In this document: positions 1 to 8,469 of the stretch, one piece after another | How positions within the stretch are numbered: position 1 is the first letter of the stretch | How the letters are laid out: each line of letters begins with the position of its first letter | Source of the DNA: Dehalococcoidia bacterium | Lineage (GTDB): Bacteria > Chloroflexota > Dehalococcoidia > SZUA-161 > SpSt-899 | Direction of reading: 5' to 3' | NCBI GenBank assembly: GCA_028711995.1 | Contig: JAQTRE010000016.1 | Span: 1-38,161, forward strand | DNA length: 38,161 nucleotides | Program-made: the position numbers and the translations under genes | The notes under the pieces: generated by a model | Told to the model about the DNA's origin: nothing | The model's input: the letters and a program-made list of their open reading frames with translations, nothing else | Database searches by the model: none

Positions 1-2
1 AC

Positions 3-623
3 GATGGCTATGTGGGTGACGGAGACTATGTCAATGGCATGCGTCTCATCTTCTTTGCTGAGACGACCAACTCGGCCGGCAAATATGTATTCGGCAATGT
101 GGACATGAATAACACTCTGCCCGCCTCACGCTGGCACTACTACTATGGCAGCGGGAAATACTGGCCATCCACCAGCGGGCTTTCGGTAAAATGGGTCAAC
201 CAGATCAATATCTACCAACCCAATTTTTACACCTGCGATGACTCCGGTACCCCCAAAAGCGCTTTCACTCAAGGGGACACGGTGTATGTAACGGGCACTG
301 GGCCCCCGGCAAGTACCGAGTACCATGTATGGATACAGACGGACGATGTGCTGATGTCAACGCTCGATGCGATGGATCGTCCTCTCGGCGGTAGCTATAC
401 GCTCACCAGCGGTGACGATCCCTCGGACGAGCAGGAGGAAGTGACCACAAACGGCAGTGGAGCTATAGCAATTACGCCGATCTGGGAAACTGACGTCTTC
501 AGTCCTGTAGGTAACTATGAAGTTGTTGCCGACAACCAGTCATCCGGAACGCAAGGAACTTATGACTCCAACGATAAGTTGGATAACCCCGGATGGTGGG
601 GCTTTACCTTGGCCGCTCCCTGA
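3..623 (+). CDS. Secreted molybdopterin-fold-like protein, 3' part only
   Basis: The reading frame is open to the left edge of the window, so only the C-terminal part is present. The first residues (DGYVGDGDYVNGMRLIFF, then GKYVFGNVDMNNTLP and LSVKWVNQINIY) match the C-terminal half of the domain found in the 6503 and 15805 genes. That domain resembles the molybdopterin-binding domain of sulfite-oxidase-type proteins, which typically ends in a K-W-x-x-x-I strand. After it comes a beta-rich region (TQGDTVYVTGTG ... VGNYEVVADNQ) like the YVTG-type extracellular repeats of archaeal and Chloroflexota surface proteins. The gene ends in WWGFTLAAP with no dockerin and no membrane anchor. The fold assignment rests on family resemblance. 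Any catalytic role is unknown. Confidence 0.65.
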   Translation, partial: DGYVGDGDYVNGMRLIFFAETTNSAGKYVFGNVDMNNTLPASRWHYYYGSGKYWPSTSGLSVKWVNQINIYQPNFYTCDDSGTPKSAFTQGDTVYVTGTGPPASTEYHVWIQTDDVLMSTLDAMDRPLGGSYTLTSGDDPSDEQEEVTTNGSGAIAITPIWETDVFSPVGNYEVVADNQSSGTQGTYDSNDKLDNPGWWGFTLAAP

Positions 624-961
624 TCGTTTTTGCGGGAAAGGGATACCGTCCTGCCGGTTGCCTGCCGCCGCCGGACAGGCAGGGCAGACAGGCGGTGTCG
701 GAACGCAACGTGGCAGAAACTCGGGTATTTCCGGGGGGGGTGGGGCGTCCGCCCAGGCGGACATGGGCTGTTTGTAGCCCGTCCCGGTCAAGACCGGGCG
801 GTAGGCCAGCGATTGAAATCGTGGCCTACATGTAAGGCTGTCCGCCTGCACGGACGGAATGCCCGGATAACGGACACTCTCAGCCTGTAAATGGGAAGTT
901 GCTGAGTAGGCCAGCGGCCAGCCAATCGGGAAAAAGGTACTAACAAAAAAGGAAGGTTGAG
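624..961. other. Intergenic region packed with hairpins
   Basis: No convincing gene is seen in this 338-bp gap. It holds at least four short perfect inverted repeats between 747 and 855, listed separately. A purine-rich ribosome-binding region (aaggaaggttgag) sits just before the next start codon. Open frames here lack homology and overlap the palindromes, so I treat them as spurious. Confidence 0.6.
747..855. repeat. Cluster of perfect inverted repeats
   Basis: Four separate inverted repeats lie side by side: gtccgcc/ggcggac at 747-762, cccggtc/gaccggg at 783-798, gtaggcca/tggcctac at 801-829 and gtccg/cggac at 840-855. The 801-829 repeat starts with GTAG and ends with CTAC, like the REP-type palindromes elsewhere in the window. 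The cluster lies between two surface-protein genes and could end the upstream transcript, or it could be a REP array. There is no T-run. Confidence 0.7.
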
Positions 962-3436
962 ATGTACAAGAGTGAGAGAGCAAACGGAGTGTTGGCGATA
1001 CTAATGATTCTATCGATGCTTGGTGTGCTGTTGCTGGCTCTGATTTCGCCGGCGACAGCCTCGGCTGCCGGACTAGTGGAGCAGGCTTCGGCGGTGGAGG
1101 CGGCAGAATGGTACGGGAGTTATCTTGGAGGATCCAATTACGACTATGGGGAAAGCATTGCAGTGGACAATACGGGGAACAGCTACGTAACCGGACGTAC
1201 AAAATCTACAGACTTCCCCGTCACCACAGGTGCCTACCAGGCAACCGGAGCCGGCGGGTATGACGTCTTCATAACCAAGTTCAGTTCCAGCGTTAACCTG
1301 ATTTATGGCACTTATCTCGGGGGCGCCGGCACTGATTACGGCAGAAGTATTGCTGTAGACAACGCCGGTAACGTCTACGTCACAGGCTATACAAACTCTA
1401 CAGATTTCCCCGTTACCACAGGTGCCTACCAGGCAACCGGAGCCGGCGGGTATGATGTCTTCATAACCAAGTTCAGTTCCACCGGCAACATGGCCTACAG
1501 CACCTATTTTGGTGGCACCGGTCTTGACGATGCAAACAGTATCGCCGTAGACAATACAGGGAACATCTACATCACCGGATACACTGCTTCTCTTGCAGAC
1601 TTCCCTGTTACCGAGGGTGCCTATCAGTCTACCAGTCAGGGTTTGCGGGATGCTTTCCTAGCCAAGTTCAATTCAGACGGCAACTTGGTCTACAGCACCT
1701 ACTTCGGAGGGGCCGATGAAGATACTGCATACGGCATTGCCGTGGACGATATGGGAAACATGTACATAGCCGGAAAGACAAAGTCAACGAATTTCCCAAC
1801 TACCCCCGATGCTTATCAGACAACATACGGGGGAAGTAGCCTCGATGCTTTCGTAGCCAAATTCAATGCAGCTGGCAATCTGGCCTATAGCACCTATCTC
1901 GGAGGTTCCGGTTCTGACAATGCATTTAGTATTACCATGGACAATACAGGGAAATTCTACATCGCCGGATCCACAAACTCCACAGACTTCCCCCTTACCG
2001 CGGATGCTTATCAAACAACACTTAGTGGCACCACTGACACCTTCTTGGTCCAGTTCAGTTCCAGCGGCAACCTGGTCTACAGCACCTATTTCGGAGGTTC
2101 CGGTATTGACCAGGCAAACGGCATAGCTGTGGACAATACAGAAAACATCTACATCACCGGATGCACTAGCTCTACAGATTTCCCCATTACCGCAAGCGCC
2201 TATCAGACAGCCCATGGTGGAGGTACTACGGACGCCTTCGTAACTAGGTTTGGCCCTGGCGGTAACCTGGCCTACAGCACTTACCTCGGCGGCTCTGGTT
2301 CCACCGACCAAGGAAGTAGTATTGCAGCGGATATCACCGGAAACGCCTATATCAGCGGATATACAAACTCTACAAACTTCCCCGTTACACCAAACAGTTA
2401 CCAAACAACCCATGGCGGGGGAACCTATGATGCTTTCTTTGCTAGAATGACAGTAGCTGCATCTCCAGCTCCCGTGGCTGCCTTTAGCGCTGCCCCCACC
2501 AGTGGAGATGCTCCGCTGACTGTCAACTTCACTGACGAGTCAACAGGCACAGCACCGCTCACCTATGCCTGGGACTTCGACAACGACGGCACACCGGATT
2601 CCACCGACCAGAACCCGATCTATATCTATACCATTAGCGGTATTCATACGGTTAAGCTGACTGCCACGAATGCCTATGGCAGTGATGATGAGGTCAAGAC
2701 TGCCTACATCACCGTCAACGCGGCACTGGTGGCCCCGACGGCGGCCTTCACAGCCAGCCCGACCAGCGGCACGGCTCCTCTTGCCGTTAGCTTCAGTGAC
2801 CAGTCAACGGGCACAGCTCCATTAACTTATGCTTGGGACTTCGATAACGACGGTGTGGTCGACTCTACTGATCAGAATCCATCTCATGTCTACAGTGCTG
2901 TCGGCACCTACACGGTCAAACTTACGGTGACCAACGCCGCTTCCAGTGACGATGAGGTGAAGACCGATTACATCACCGTCAACTCGGCACCGGTGGCCCC
3001 GACGGCGGCTTTCATTGCCAGCCCGACCAGCGGCACGGCTCCTCTTGCCGTTAGCTTCAGCGACCAGTCAACGGGCACAGCTCCATTAACTTATGCTTGG
3101 GACTTCGATAACGACGGTGTGGTCGACTCTACTGATCAGAATCCATCTCATGTCTATAGTGCTGTCGGCACCTACACGGTCAAGCTCACAGTGGCCAATG
3201 CCGGCGGCAGTGATGACGAGATAAAGACCGGCTTTATCACGGTGACAATGTCTTCTACTCCGGCGTGGGACCTGAACGGTGACGGAGTCTGCAACATCGG
3301 GGATGTGGTGGTGATCGGTCTGCACTGGGGCGATACAGGGACCCCGGGCTGGATTCCTGAAGACCTGAACAACGATGGCGCCATCAATATTGGCGACGTG
3401 GTGGTCATTGGCCTGCACTGGGGGGAGAGCTGGTAA
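962..3436 (+). CDS. Secreted SBBP beta-propeller protein with three PKD domains and a C-terminal dockerin
   Basis: 824 aa. A signal peptide (about residues 1-36, ending in ATASAAG) leads into roughly nine SBBP-type repeats (about 50-495). Each has the pattern YSTYLGGSG, then a short D-rich turn, IAVDNTGN-IYITG, S-T-DFP and AYQ; this is the family of seven-bladed propeller-like repeats on bacterial surface proteins. Three PKD domains follow (about 496-590, 591-678, 679-766), each with the YAWDFDNDG core. The last 56 residues are a dockerin with two calcium loops (DLNGDGVCNIGD and DLNNDGAINIGD) and paired GLHWG motifs, ending in the final Trp. The start has a purine-rich RBS (aaggaaggttgag). 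The dockerin implies docking on a cohesin, and three cohesin genes lie downstream. The last two PKD units and the start of the dockerin are copied exactly in the next gene. Confidence 0.9.
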   Translation: MYKSERANGVLAILMILSMLGVLLLALISPATASAAGLVEQASAVEAAEWYGSYLGGSNYDYGESIAVDNTGNSYVTGRTKSTDFPVTTGAYQATGAGGYDVFITKFSSSVNLIYGTYLGGAGTDYGRSIAVDNAGNVYVTGYTNSTDFPVTTGAYQATGAGGYDVFITKFSSTGNMAYSTYFGGTGLDDANSIAVDNTGNIYITGYTASLADFPVTEGAYQSTSQGLRDAFLAKFNSDGNLVYSTYFGGADEDTAYGIAVDDMGNMYIAGKTKSTNFPTTPDAYQTTYGGSSLDAFVAKFNAAGNLAYSTYLGGSGSDNAFSITMDNTGKFYIAGSTNSTDFPLTADAYQTTLSGTTDTFLVQFSSSGNLVYSTYFGGSGIDQANGIAVDNTENIYITGCTSSTDFPITASAYQTAHGGGTTDAFVTRFGPGGNLAYSTYLGGSGSTDQGSSIAADITGNAYISGYTNSTNFPVTPNSYQTTHGGGTYDAFFARMTVAASPAPVAAFSAAPTSGDAPLTVNFTDESTGTAPLTYAWDFDNDGTPDSTDQNPIYIYTISGIHTVKLTATNAYGSDDEVKTAYITVNAALVAPTAAFTASPTSGTAPLAVSFSDQSTGTAPLTYAWDFDNDGVVDSTDQNPSHVYSAVGTYTVKLTVTNAASSDDEVKTDYITVNSAPVAPTAAFIASPTSGTAPLAVSFSDQSTGTAPLTYAWDFDNDGVVDSTDQNPSHVYSAVGTYTVKLTVANAGGSDDEIKTGFITVTMSSTPAWDLNGDGVCNIGDVVVIGLHWGDTGTPGWIPEDLNNDGAINIGDVVVIGLHWGESW
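2735..3276 (+). repeat. 542-bp exact duplicate, copy 1
   Basis: This block encodes two PKD domains and the first residues of the dockerin. By eye it is base-for-base identical to 5540-6081, including third codon positions. The flanks differ (gccccg against gctccg on the left; the dockerin diverges after cctgaa on the right). The two PKD units inside the block are also close copies of each other with a 264-bp period. Confidence 0.92.
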
Positions 3437-3461
3437 GCGGCTGAGTTGAGACGAGAAGATT

Positions 3462-3503
3462 TTTCCGATGCCTGCCCTTCTTCGGGAGGGCAGGCATCGG
3501 AAA
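3462..3503. terminator. Long hairpin with UUCG tetraloop
   Basis: A 19-bp stem (left arm begins tttccgatgcctgccc, with one G-U pair near the loop) closes on a ttcg tetraloop 25 bp after the dockerin gene stop. It is long and stable enough to end or protect the transcript. A T-run follows it only in the minus-strand direction (aaaaatc read in reverse), so its use as a + strand intrinsic terminator is uncertain. Confidence 0.6.
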
Positions 3504-3610
3504 TGCCATGAATTAGGAGAAATGCAGAGGAAGGGTGGATGTAACGAAGTTCGCGATCTCATCACGATAGACTCGTGTAACAGCAATGAGGCGAATAGGA
3601 GGATAGATAG

Positions 3611-6241
3611 ATGATACACATGAGGCGAATCACCGTCACTATTCTTGCCCTGTTGGCAATCGTTGCCTTGCTGGTTCCCCTTTCGACGGCATCAGCCGGG
3701 AAAGGCTATACCATTGACGCCAGCGCCGGCATCGGAGGAACGATTACCCCTTCAGGGACTATAAAAGTAGGCAGCGGGGGCAGTCAGTCCTTCACGATTG
3801 CCGCGGATACTGGATACCGGATTGTGGACGTACTCGTGGATGGCGGCTCGGTAGGGGCGCAGAGCAGCTACACCTTCAGCGATGTCCAGGCCGATCACAC
3901 CATTGCGGCCAGTTTCGTTGCCCCGTATATCTACTTTGCCAACCCGTCGGCTCTTCCTGGAGTGGAATTCGGCATGAATCTGTACGATTTTGCCCCGAAT
4001 GCTAGTGGAGTAGTCTGGTTTGATACGGATGGGGATGGCATCCGTGATGCGGCGGAACCGCAGTCGACCGTGACTGTGAACCTGGCGGGCAGCGGGAGCC
4101 CGTGGCCTCATCTATCGACTCCGGCGGACGCTGAGCCCGGCGTATATTCTGTGTACGCTGATGTTCCGGAAGGTGAAGCGGTGGAAGCATCGGCTGGCTT
4201 CACCGTCAGGGGCATGATATTGAGCCCTGCCTCGGGGACATCGGGAACAGTCATAGCTATCACGGGGCTTGGCTTCGCGACCGACAGAACCGGGACGGTC
4301 TGGTTCGATAGCGACGGCGACTCGGCGATCGATGCCGATGAGCCTCAGGTTGCGGCCAGCACTGACTCTGGTGGCACCCTCTCTCCCGTGTCTCTCACTG
4401 TCCCGGCCGTGGCTGGTGGCAGTTACTATGTGCGGGCAGACGTTCCCACGGGCGGTTTCGTTCCTGACGTATCGGCCGCCTTCGTGGTTCTTGGAGCGCC
4501 TGTCGCTGCCTTCACCTCGGATGTGCAGTCGGGCACTGCTCCGCTGACCGTCCAGTTCACCGACCAGTCCACCGGGGATCCAGCATCGTGGGCGTGGGAC
4601 TTCGAAAATGACGGCACGCCGGATTCTACCGACCAGAACCCGACTTACACGTACGCTTCCGCTGGTACGTTTACCGTGAAACTAACGGCGACCAATGCTG
4701 TCGGCAGCGACGATGAGATAAAGCCCGACTATATTAACGTAACTACACTAGGTCCGAAAACATGGTATGTTGACGACTCCGGTGGCGCCGACTTCATGAC
4801 CATACAGGCGGCCGTGACGGCAGCCAGTGGCGGGGACACCATCATTGTCAGGGACGGCACCTATAACGAGAACGTCGTAGTTGACAAGAACCTGGCCATC
4901 CAGTCGGAAAGCGGTGCTGCCTCGACCACGGTCACGGCGGTGGTTTCCACCGCGCCGGTGTTTGATGTGAATGCTAGCGGCGTGGTGATTGACGGATTTT
5001 CAGTTCTGGGTCCAACCGACACTCACGTTGCCGGTATCGAGCTTGTAGACGTAAACGATTGCACGATACGGAATAATGACTGCTCCGGAGGACTCTACAA
5101 CGGCATTCACCTTGGTGGTGCAGCAACGAATAATATCATCACCAAGAACTACTGCCACGGCAATACCCAGCGCGGCATCAGTGTCCGGGACACTGCCCAC
5201 GGCAACTTTATCTCAGAGAACACGGTCGAAGACAATGGCGATGCGGGTTTCTGCATCAAGGACGAGACTCACGATAACATCATCTGGCTCAACAACGTTA
5301 TCGGCAATCGGGTGGAGATGCTGACGGCCAACACATACAATTCACTGACTCCGCTTGCCTACGGATACAATGGCGGCACCTACACCGGTTACCTTGGCAA
5401 CTACTACTATGATTACACTGGCAGCGATGCCGATGGAAACGGCGTTGGTGACACTCTTTACAGCTTCGGCACATACAGCGACAACTACCCCTTGATGGGC
5501 GAATGGCATGACGGTGAGATCTCCGTCTCGGTAGTTGCTCCGACGGCGGCCTTCACAGCCAGCCCGACCAGCGGCACGGCTCCTCTTGCCGTTAGCTTCA
5601 GTGACCAGTCAACGGGCACAGCTCCATTAACTTATGCTTGGGACTTCGATAACGACGGTGTGGTCGACTCTACTGATCAGAATCCATCTCATGTCTACAG
5701 TGCTGTCGGCACCTACACGGTCAAACTTACGGTGACCAACGCCGCTTCCAGTGACGATGAGGTGAAGACCGATTACATCACCGTCAACTCGGCACCGGTG
5801 GCCCCGACGGCGGCTTTCATTGCCAGCCCGACCAGCGGCACGGCTCCTCTTGCCGTTAGCTTCAGCGACCAGTCAACGGGCACAGCTCCATTAACTTATG
5901 CTTGGGACTTCGATAACGACGGTGTGGTCGACTCTACTGATCAGAATCCATCTCATGTCTATAGTGCTGTCGGCACCTACACGGTCAAGCTCACAGTGGC
6001 CAATGCCGGCGGCAGTGATGACGAGATAAAGACCGGCTTTATCACGGTGACAATGTCTTCTACTCCGGCGTGGGACCTGAATGGCGACCACACCTGCAAC
6101 ATCGGGGATGTGGTGGTGATCGGTCTGCGCTGGGGCGATACCGGAACGCCCGGCTGGATCCCTGAAGACCTGAACAACGATGGCGCTATCAATATTGGCG
6201 ACGTGGTGGTTATTGGCCTGCACTGGGGGGAGAGCTGGTGA
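3611..6241 (+). CDS. Secreted InlB-like/TIG/PKD/right-handed beta-helix protein with C-terminal dockerin
   Basis: 876 aa. A signal peptide (about 1-28, ending in STASAGKG) is followed by an InlB B-repeat-like domain (about 30-98: GGTITPSGTIKVGSGGSQSF, then GYRIVDVLVDG and YTFSDVQADHTI). Two IPT/TIG-like beta domains carry VWFDTDGDG signatures (about 100-290), then PKD 1 (about 295-378) and a right-handed beta-helix of NosD/parallel-beta-repeat type (about 383-630: YVDDSGGADFMTIQAAV, then repeated N-x-I-x-x-N turns such as DCTIRNNDC and HGNFISENTVEDN). Two more PKD domains (about 643-818) and a dockerin (820-876; DLNGDHTCNIGD and DLNNDGAINIGD) complete it. Beta-helices of this kind often bind or cleave polysaccharide, but no catalytic residues can be assigned. 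The PKD pair and dockerin start are an exact copy of the preceding gene. Confidence 0.9.
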   Translation: MIHMRRITVTILALLAIVALLVPLSTASAGKGYTIDASAGIGGTITPSGTIKVGSGGSQSFTIAADTGYRIVDVLVDGGSVGAQSSYTFSDVQADHTIAASFVAPYIYFANPSALPGVEFGMNLYDFAPNASGVVWFDTDGDGIRDAAEPQSTVTVNLAGSGSPWPHLSTPADAEPGVYSVYADVPEGEAVEASAGFTVRGMILSPASGTSGTVIAITGLGFATDRTGTVWFDSDGDSAIDADEPQVAASTDSGGTLSPVSLTVPAVAGGSYYVRADVPTGGFVPDVSAAFVVLGAPVAAFTSDVQSGTAPLTVQFTDQSTGDPASWAWDFENDGTPDSTDQNPTYTYASAGTFTVKLTATNAVGSDDEIKPDYINVTTLGPKTWYVDDSGGADFMTIQAAVTAASGGDTIIVRDGTYNENVVVDKNLAIQSESGAASTTVTAVVSTAPVFDVNASGVVIDGFSVLGPTDTHVAGIELVDVNDCTIRNNDCSGGLYNGIHLGGAATNNIITKNYCHGNTQRGISVRDTAHGNFISENTVEDNGDAGFCIKDETHDNIIWLNNVIGNRVEMLTANTYNSLTPLAYGYNGGTYTGYLGNYYYDYTGSDADGNGVGDTLYSFGTYSDNYPLMGEWHDGEISVSVVAPTAAFTASPTSGTAPLAVSFSDQSTGTAPLTYAWDFDNDGVVDSTDQNPSHVYSAVGTYTVKLTVTNAASSDDEVKTDYITVNSAPVAPTAAFIASPTSGTAPLAVSFSDQSTGTAPLTYAWDFDNDGVVDSTDQNPSHVYSAVGTYTVKLTVANAGGSDDEIKTGFITVTMSSTPAWDLNGDHTCNIGDVVVIGLRWGDTGTPGWIPEDLNNDGAINIGDVVVIGLHWGESW
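5540..6081 (+). repeat. 542-bp exact duplicate, copy 2
   Basis: Identical to 2735-3276 at a constant offset of 2805 bp, which keeps the reading frame. Absence of silent differences points to very recent duplication or gene conversion. Confidence 0.92.
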
Positions 6242-6331
6242 TTAGCAAACGACAAGGAGGGTTAAATACGGCGAGAACGGATGTGGGATTGGAATGCCGG
6301 TTAGTGTTGCGTCAACCATGATCCGGCGCAA

Positions 6332-6414
6332 TGTCATTCTGAGGGAATCCTTATGGATGACCGAGGAATCTCCACGGATCGGGAGTGAGATTCTTCGCTT
6401 CGCTCAGAATGACA
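6332..6414. repeat. MITE-like element with 12-bp terminal inverted repeats
   Basis: The ends are tgtcattctgag (6332-6343) and ctcagaatgaca (6403-6414), perfect inverted repeats bounding an 83-bp segment. The right end continues the sequence gagattcttcgcttcgctc, a string that recurs as an interspersed repeat in many environmental bacterial genomes (recollection, not a search). It sits in the 260-bp gap between two dockerin genes and has no coding capacity. Confidence 0.65.
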
Positions 6415-6502
6415 TAACACTAGCGGCTGGGTATCGATTTTCAGCGACCACTTAAAAAAGGAAATGGGGGAATGACCTATACACCGTTGGAGGGAGACTC
6501 AG

Positions 6503-8335
6503 ATGAAGAATAGACTGGCTCTGGGATTTTTGAGCCTTGTATTGATGGCAGGCATAATCGTTGGCGGAGTATTATTCACTGCATCAGTGGAAGCTACCAG
6601 TGCAACAGCGTCGCTCCACATTGTGAAGTATGCCGCCGATGGCAGCACGGTGATTGGAGAGGCAACGGTTACCATTGCTGACTTGGAAACAGCCGAGGGA
6701 CACCCAGAGGTGCAGGGTGATGGCACTACCCACTATTTTACAGAAGGCCCCACGTTTGACCCGGCCAACCTGTGGGACCCGGATGAGACCTGCCCCGGCG
6801 ATAGTCTGAAGGATAAGGGGGCTCTAAAAGGCACCGCGCTCAATGACCTCTGCAATCTGGTTGGGGGAATGGCCGATGGCGACCAGGTCAACGTAATGGC
6901 CTCTGACGGCTACAACGAAACGTTTGACTATCCCAATGTTTACAATACCCTGACAGATCCCACCCTCAATTCCAGGCAGGGGCCGATGGTCATCAGCTGG
7001 TGGAAAGACGGGCAGTACAGCGGCAGCGGATGGAGCGATGGAATGCTGCTGGCCTTCTTCCCCACAGTGGGACGTACTTCCGACGGCAAACTGATATTCG
7101 GACACCAGGACATGCATGATTGCCTGCCCGAGCACAACTGGCATTACTACTACGATAACGCAATAGCGTATCCTTCCACCCATGGTCTCTACATCAAGTA
7201 CATCAAAGAAATCAGGATATTTACTGGTGGGGTCCAGGGGTGGACGGTTACCCTCTCCGGCGCTCGGAACGATGTCCTGACCAATACCTGGTTTGAAAAT
7301 GGAATCGCCTGCCATACTCCGCCCGCTAATCCGTTGGCGTTTACTTATACGGATACTGAGAATAATACGTGGAGTGGCCTGCCGCTCTGGTACGTTTGCG
7401 GTCTGGTTGATGACGACAACATCCATGGTCCCGGCTCCTTCAATGACGGCCTCTATTACAATGTCAAGGTCTCTGCTGTAGATGGCTACAGCTACACCTT
7501 TCCCAGCACTGACGTCGCCCGCAACAATGGCATGATTCTGGCCAACAAGCTCAACGGCGAGCCTTTGCCATCCGATAAATACCCCTTGAAATTGGTCAGC
7601 GCCTCCTTCACCAACGGCGGGCCGAGCGTTGCACAGATAGCTGAGATCAAACTACTGAACATTAGTACGACGCCGCCGACTCCCACTCCCACTCCGACTC
7701 TCGGTGTGGCAGACTGGCCTCTGCAACTGGTCGGGGCACAGTCGTACACCATGACCCAAGCAACTTTTGAAAGCGGTGCAGCTTGTCACCCAACAAGCTA
7801 TACCGACGATGACAGCAACGTCTGGAGCGGCATCCCCTTGTGGTTGCTGGCGGGTTGGGTGGACGACGATGTCCAGCATGGTGGAGGAGCATTTAATGAT
7901 GCCCTGGCAGCCACCAATTACCAGATAAAGGTTTGGGCAGCCGATGGTTACTCCTACACGTTTTATTCCGCTGCCGTCGCCCGAAACGATAATATTATCG
8001 TGGCCAATAAACTGAACGGGGCGGATCTGCCGCAATACACCGGGGATCCCGCCACACACCCCGCCTACCCCTTGAAAATTACAGGCCCGGCGACCGCCAG
8101 CGGCGACCGCATAGGCGGCATTGTTAAGATTGAACTCATCGGTCTTCCGTCCGGTCAACCGGAGTGGGACCTGAACGGCGATCACGTGTGTAATATTGGG
8201 GATGTGGTGAAGGTGGGGTTGCAATGGGGGCTGACCGGCATTCCCGGCTGGATTCCTGAAGACCTGAATAAGGACGGTAACATCAACATCGGGGATATCG
8301 TGGTGCTGGGCTTGCATTGGGGAGAAACGTGGTAG
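6503..8335 (+). CDS. Secreted protein with three molybdopterin-fold-like domains and a dockerin
   Basis: 610 aa with a signal peptide (about 1-32). Domain 1 (about 35-240) matches the 15805 protein (LHIVKYAADG, LNDLCNLVGGM, ASDGYNETFDY, IKYIKEIRI). Domains 2 (about 244-388) and 3 (about 402-550, after a PTPTPTPT linker) match each other and resemble the Oxidored_molyb domain: a Cys-His pair (ACH at 270-271 and 428-429), then WSGLPLW or WSGIPLW, AVDGYSYTF or AADGYSYTF, ANKLNG and a final I-x-I-x-L strand. In sulfite oxidase the Moco-ligand Cys lies just before the equivalent W-x-G motif, so these Cys residues could be metal ligands (inference). The dockerin (554-610: DLNGDHVCNIGD, DLNKDGNINIGD) predicts attachment to a cohesin. 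RBS ggaggga. It might instead be a non-catalytic binding module. Confidence 0.8.
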   Translation: MKNRLALGFLSLVLMAGIIVGGVLFTASVEATSATASLHIVKYAADGSTVIGEATVTIADLETAEGHPEVQGDGTTHYFTEGPTFDPANLWDPDETCPGDSLKDKGALKGTALNDLCNLVGGMADGDQVNVMASDGYNETFDYPNVYNTLTDPTLNSRQGPMVISWWKDGQYSGSGWSDGMLLAFFPTVGRTSDGKLIFGHQDMHDCLPEHNWHYYYDNAIAYPSTHGLYIKYIKEIRIFTGGVQGWTVTLSGARNDVLTNTWFENGIACHTPPANPLAFTYTDTENNTWSGLPLWYVCGLVDDDNIHGPGSFNDGLYYNVKVSAVDGYSYTFPSTDVARNNGMILANKLNGEPLPSDKYPLKLVSASFTNGGPSVAQIAEIKLLNISTTPPTPTPTPTLGVADWPLQLVGAQSYTMTQATFESGAACHPTSYTDDDSNVWSGIPLWLLAGWVDDDVQHGGGAFNDALAATNYQIKVWAADGYSYTFYSAAVARNDNIIVANKLNGADLPQYTGDPATHPAYPLKITGPATASGDRIGGIVKIELIGLPSGQPEWDLNGDHVCNIGDVVKVGLQWGLTGIPGWIPEDLNKDGNINIGDIVVLGLHWGETW

Positions 8336-8469
8336 TCATCTAATCATATCTAAAATGAAAGGAGGTGGATAGACAGGAATTTATTAGCAGAGTACACATG
8401 TTCAGTCTCAGACGCTTATCTAATTGTGTGTATTGTCAAAGAAATCGAAGCAAGATACGGAGGAAACAA

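Noticed and set aside
540-1202. Long minus-strand open frame across the 5' end of the SBBP gene
   Set aside because: It runs over the hairpin cluster and the signal peptide of a well-supported + strand gene, with Pro/Ser-rich low-complexity sequence and no family resemblance.
8365-8469. N-terminal extension of the 8470 cohesin protein
   Set aside because: It would put an Arg-rich leader before a typical signal peptide, and GGAGG is correctly placed for the TTG at 8470 only.
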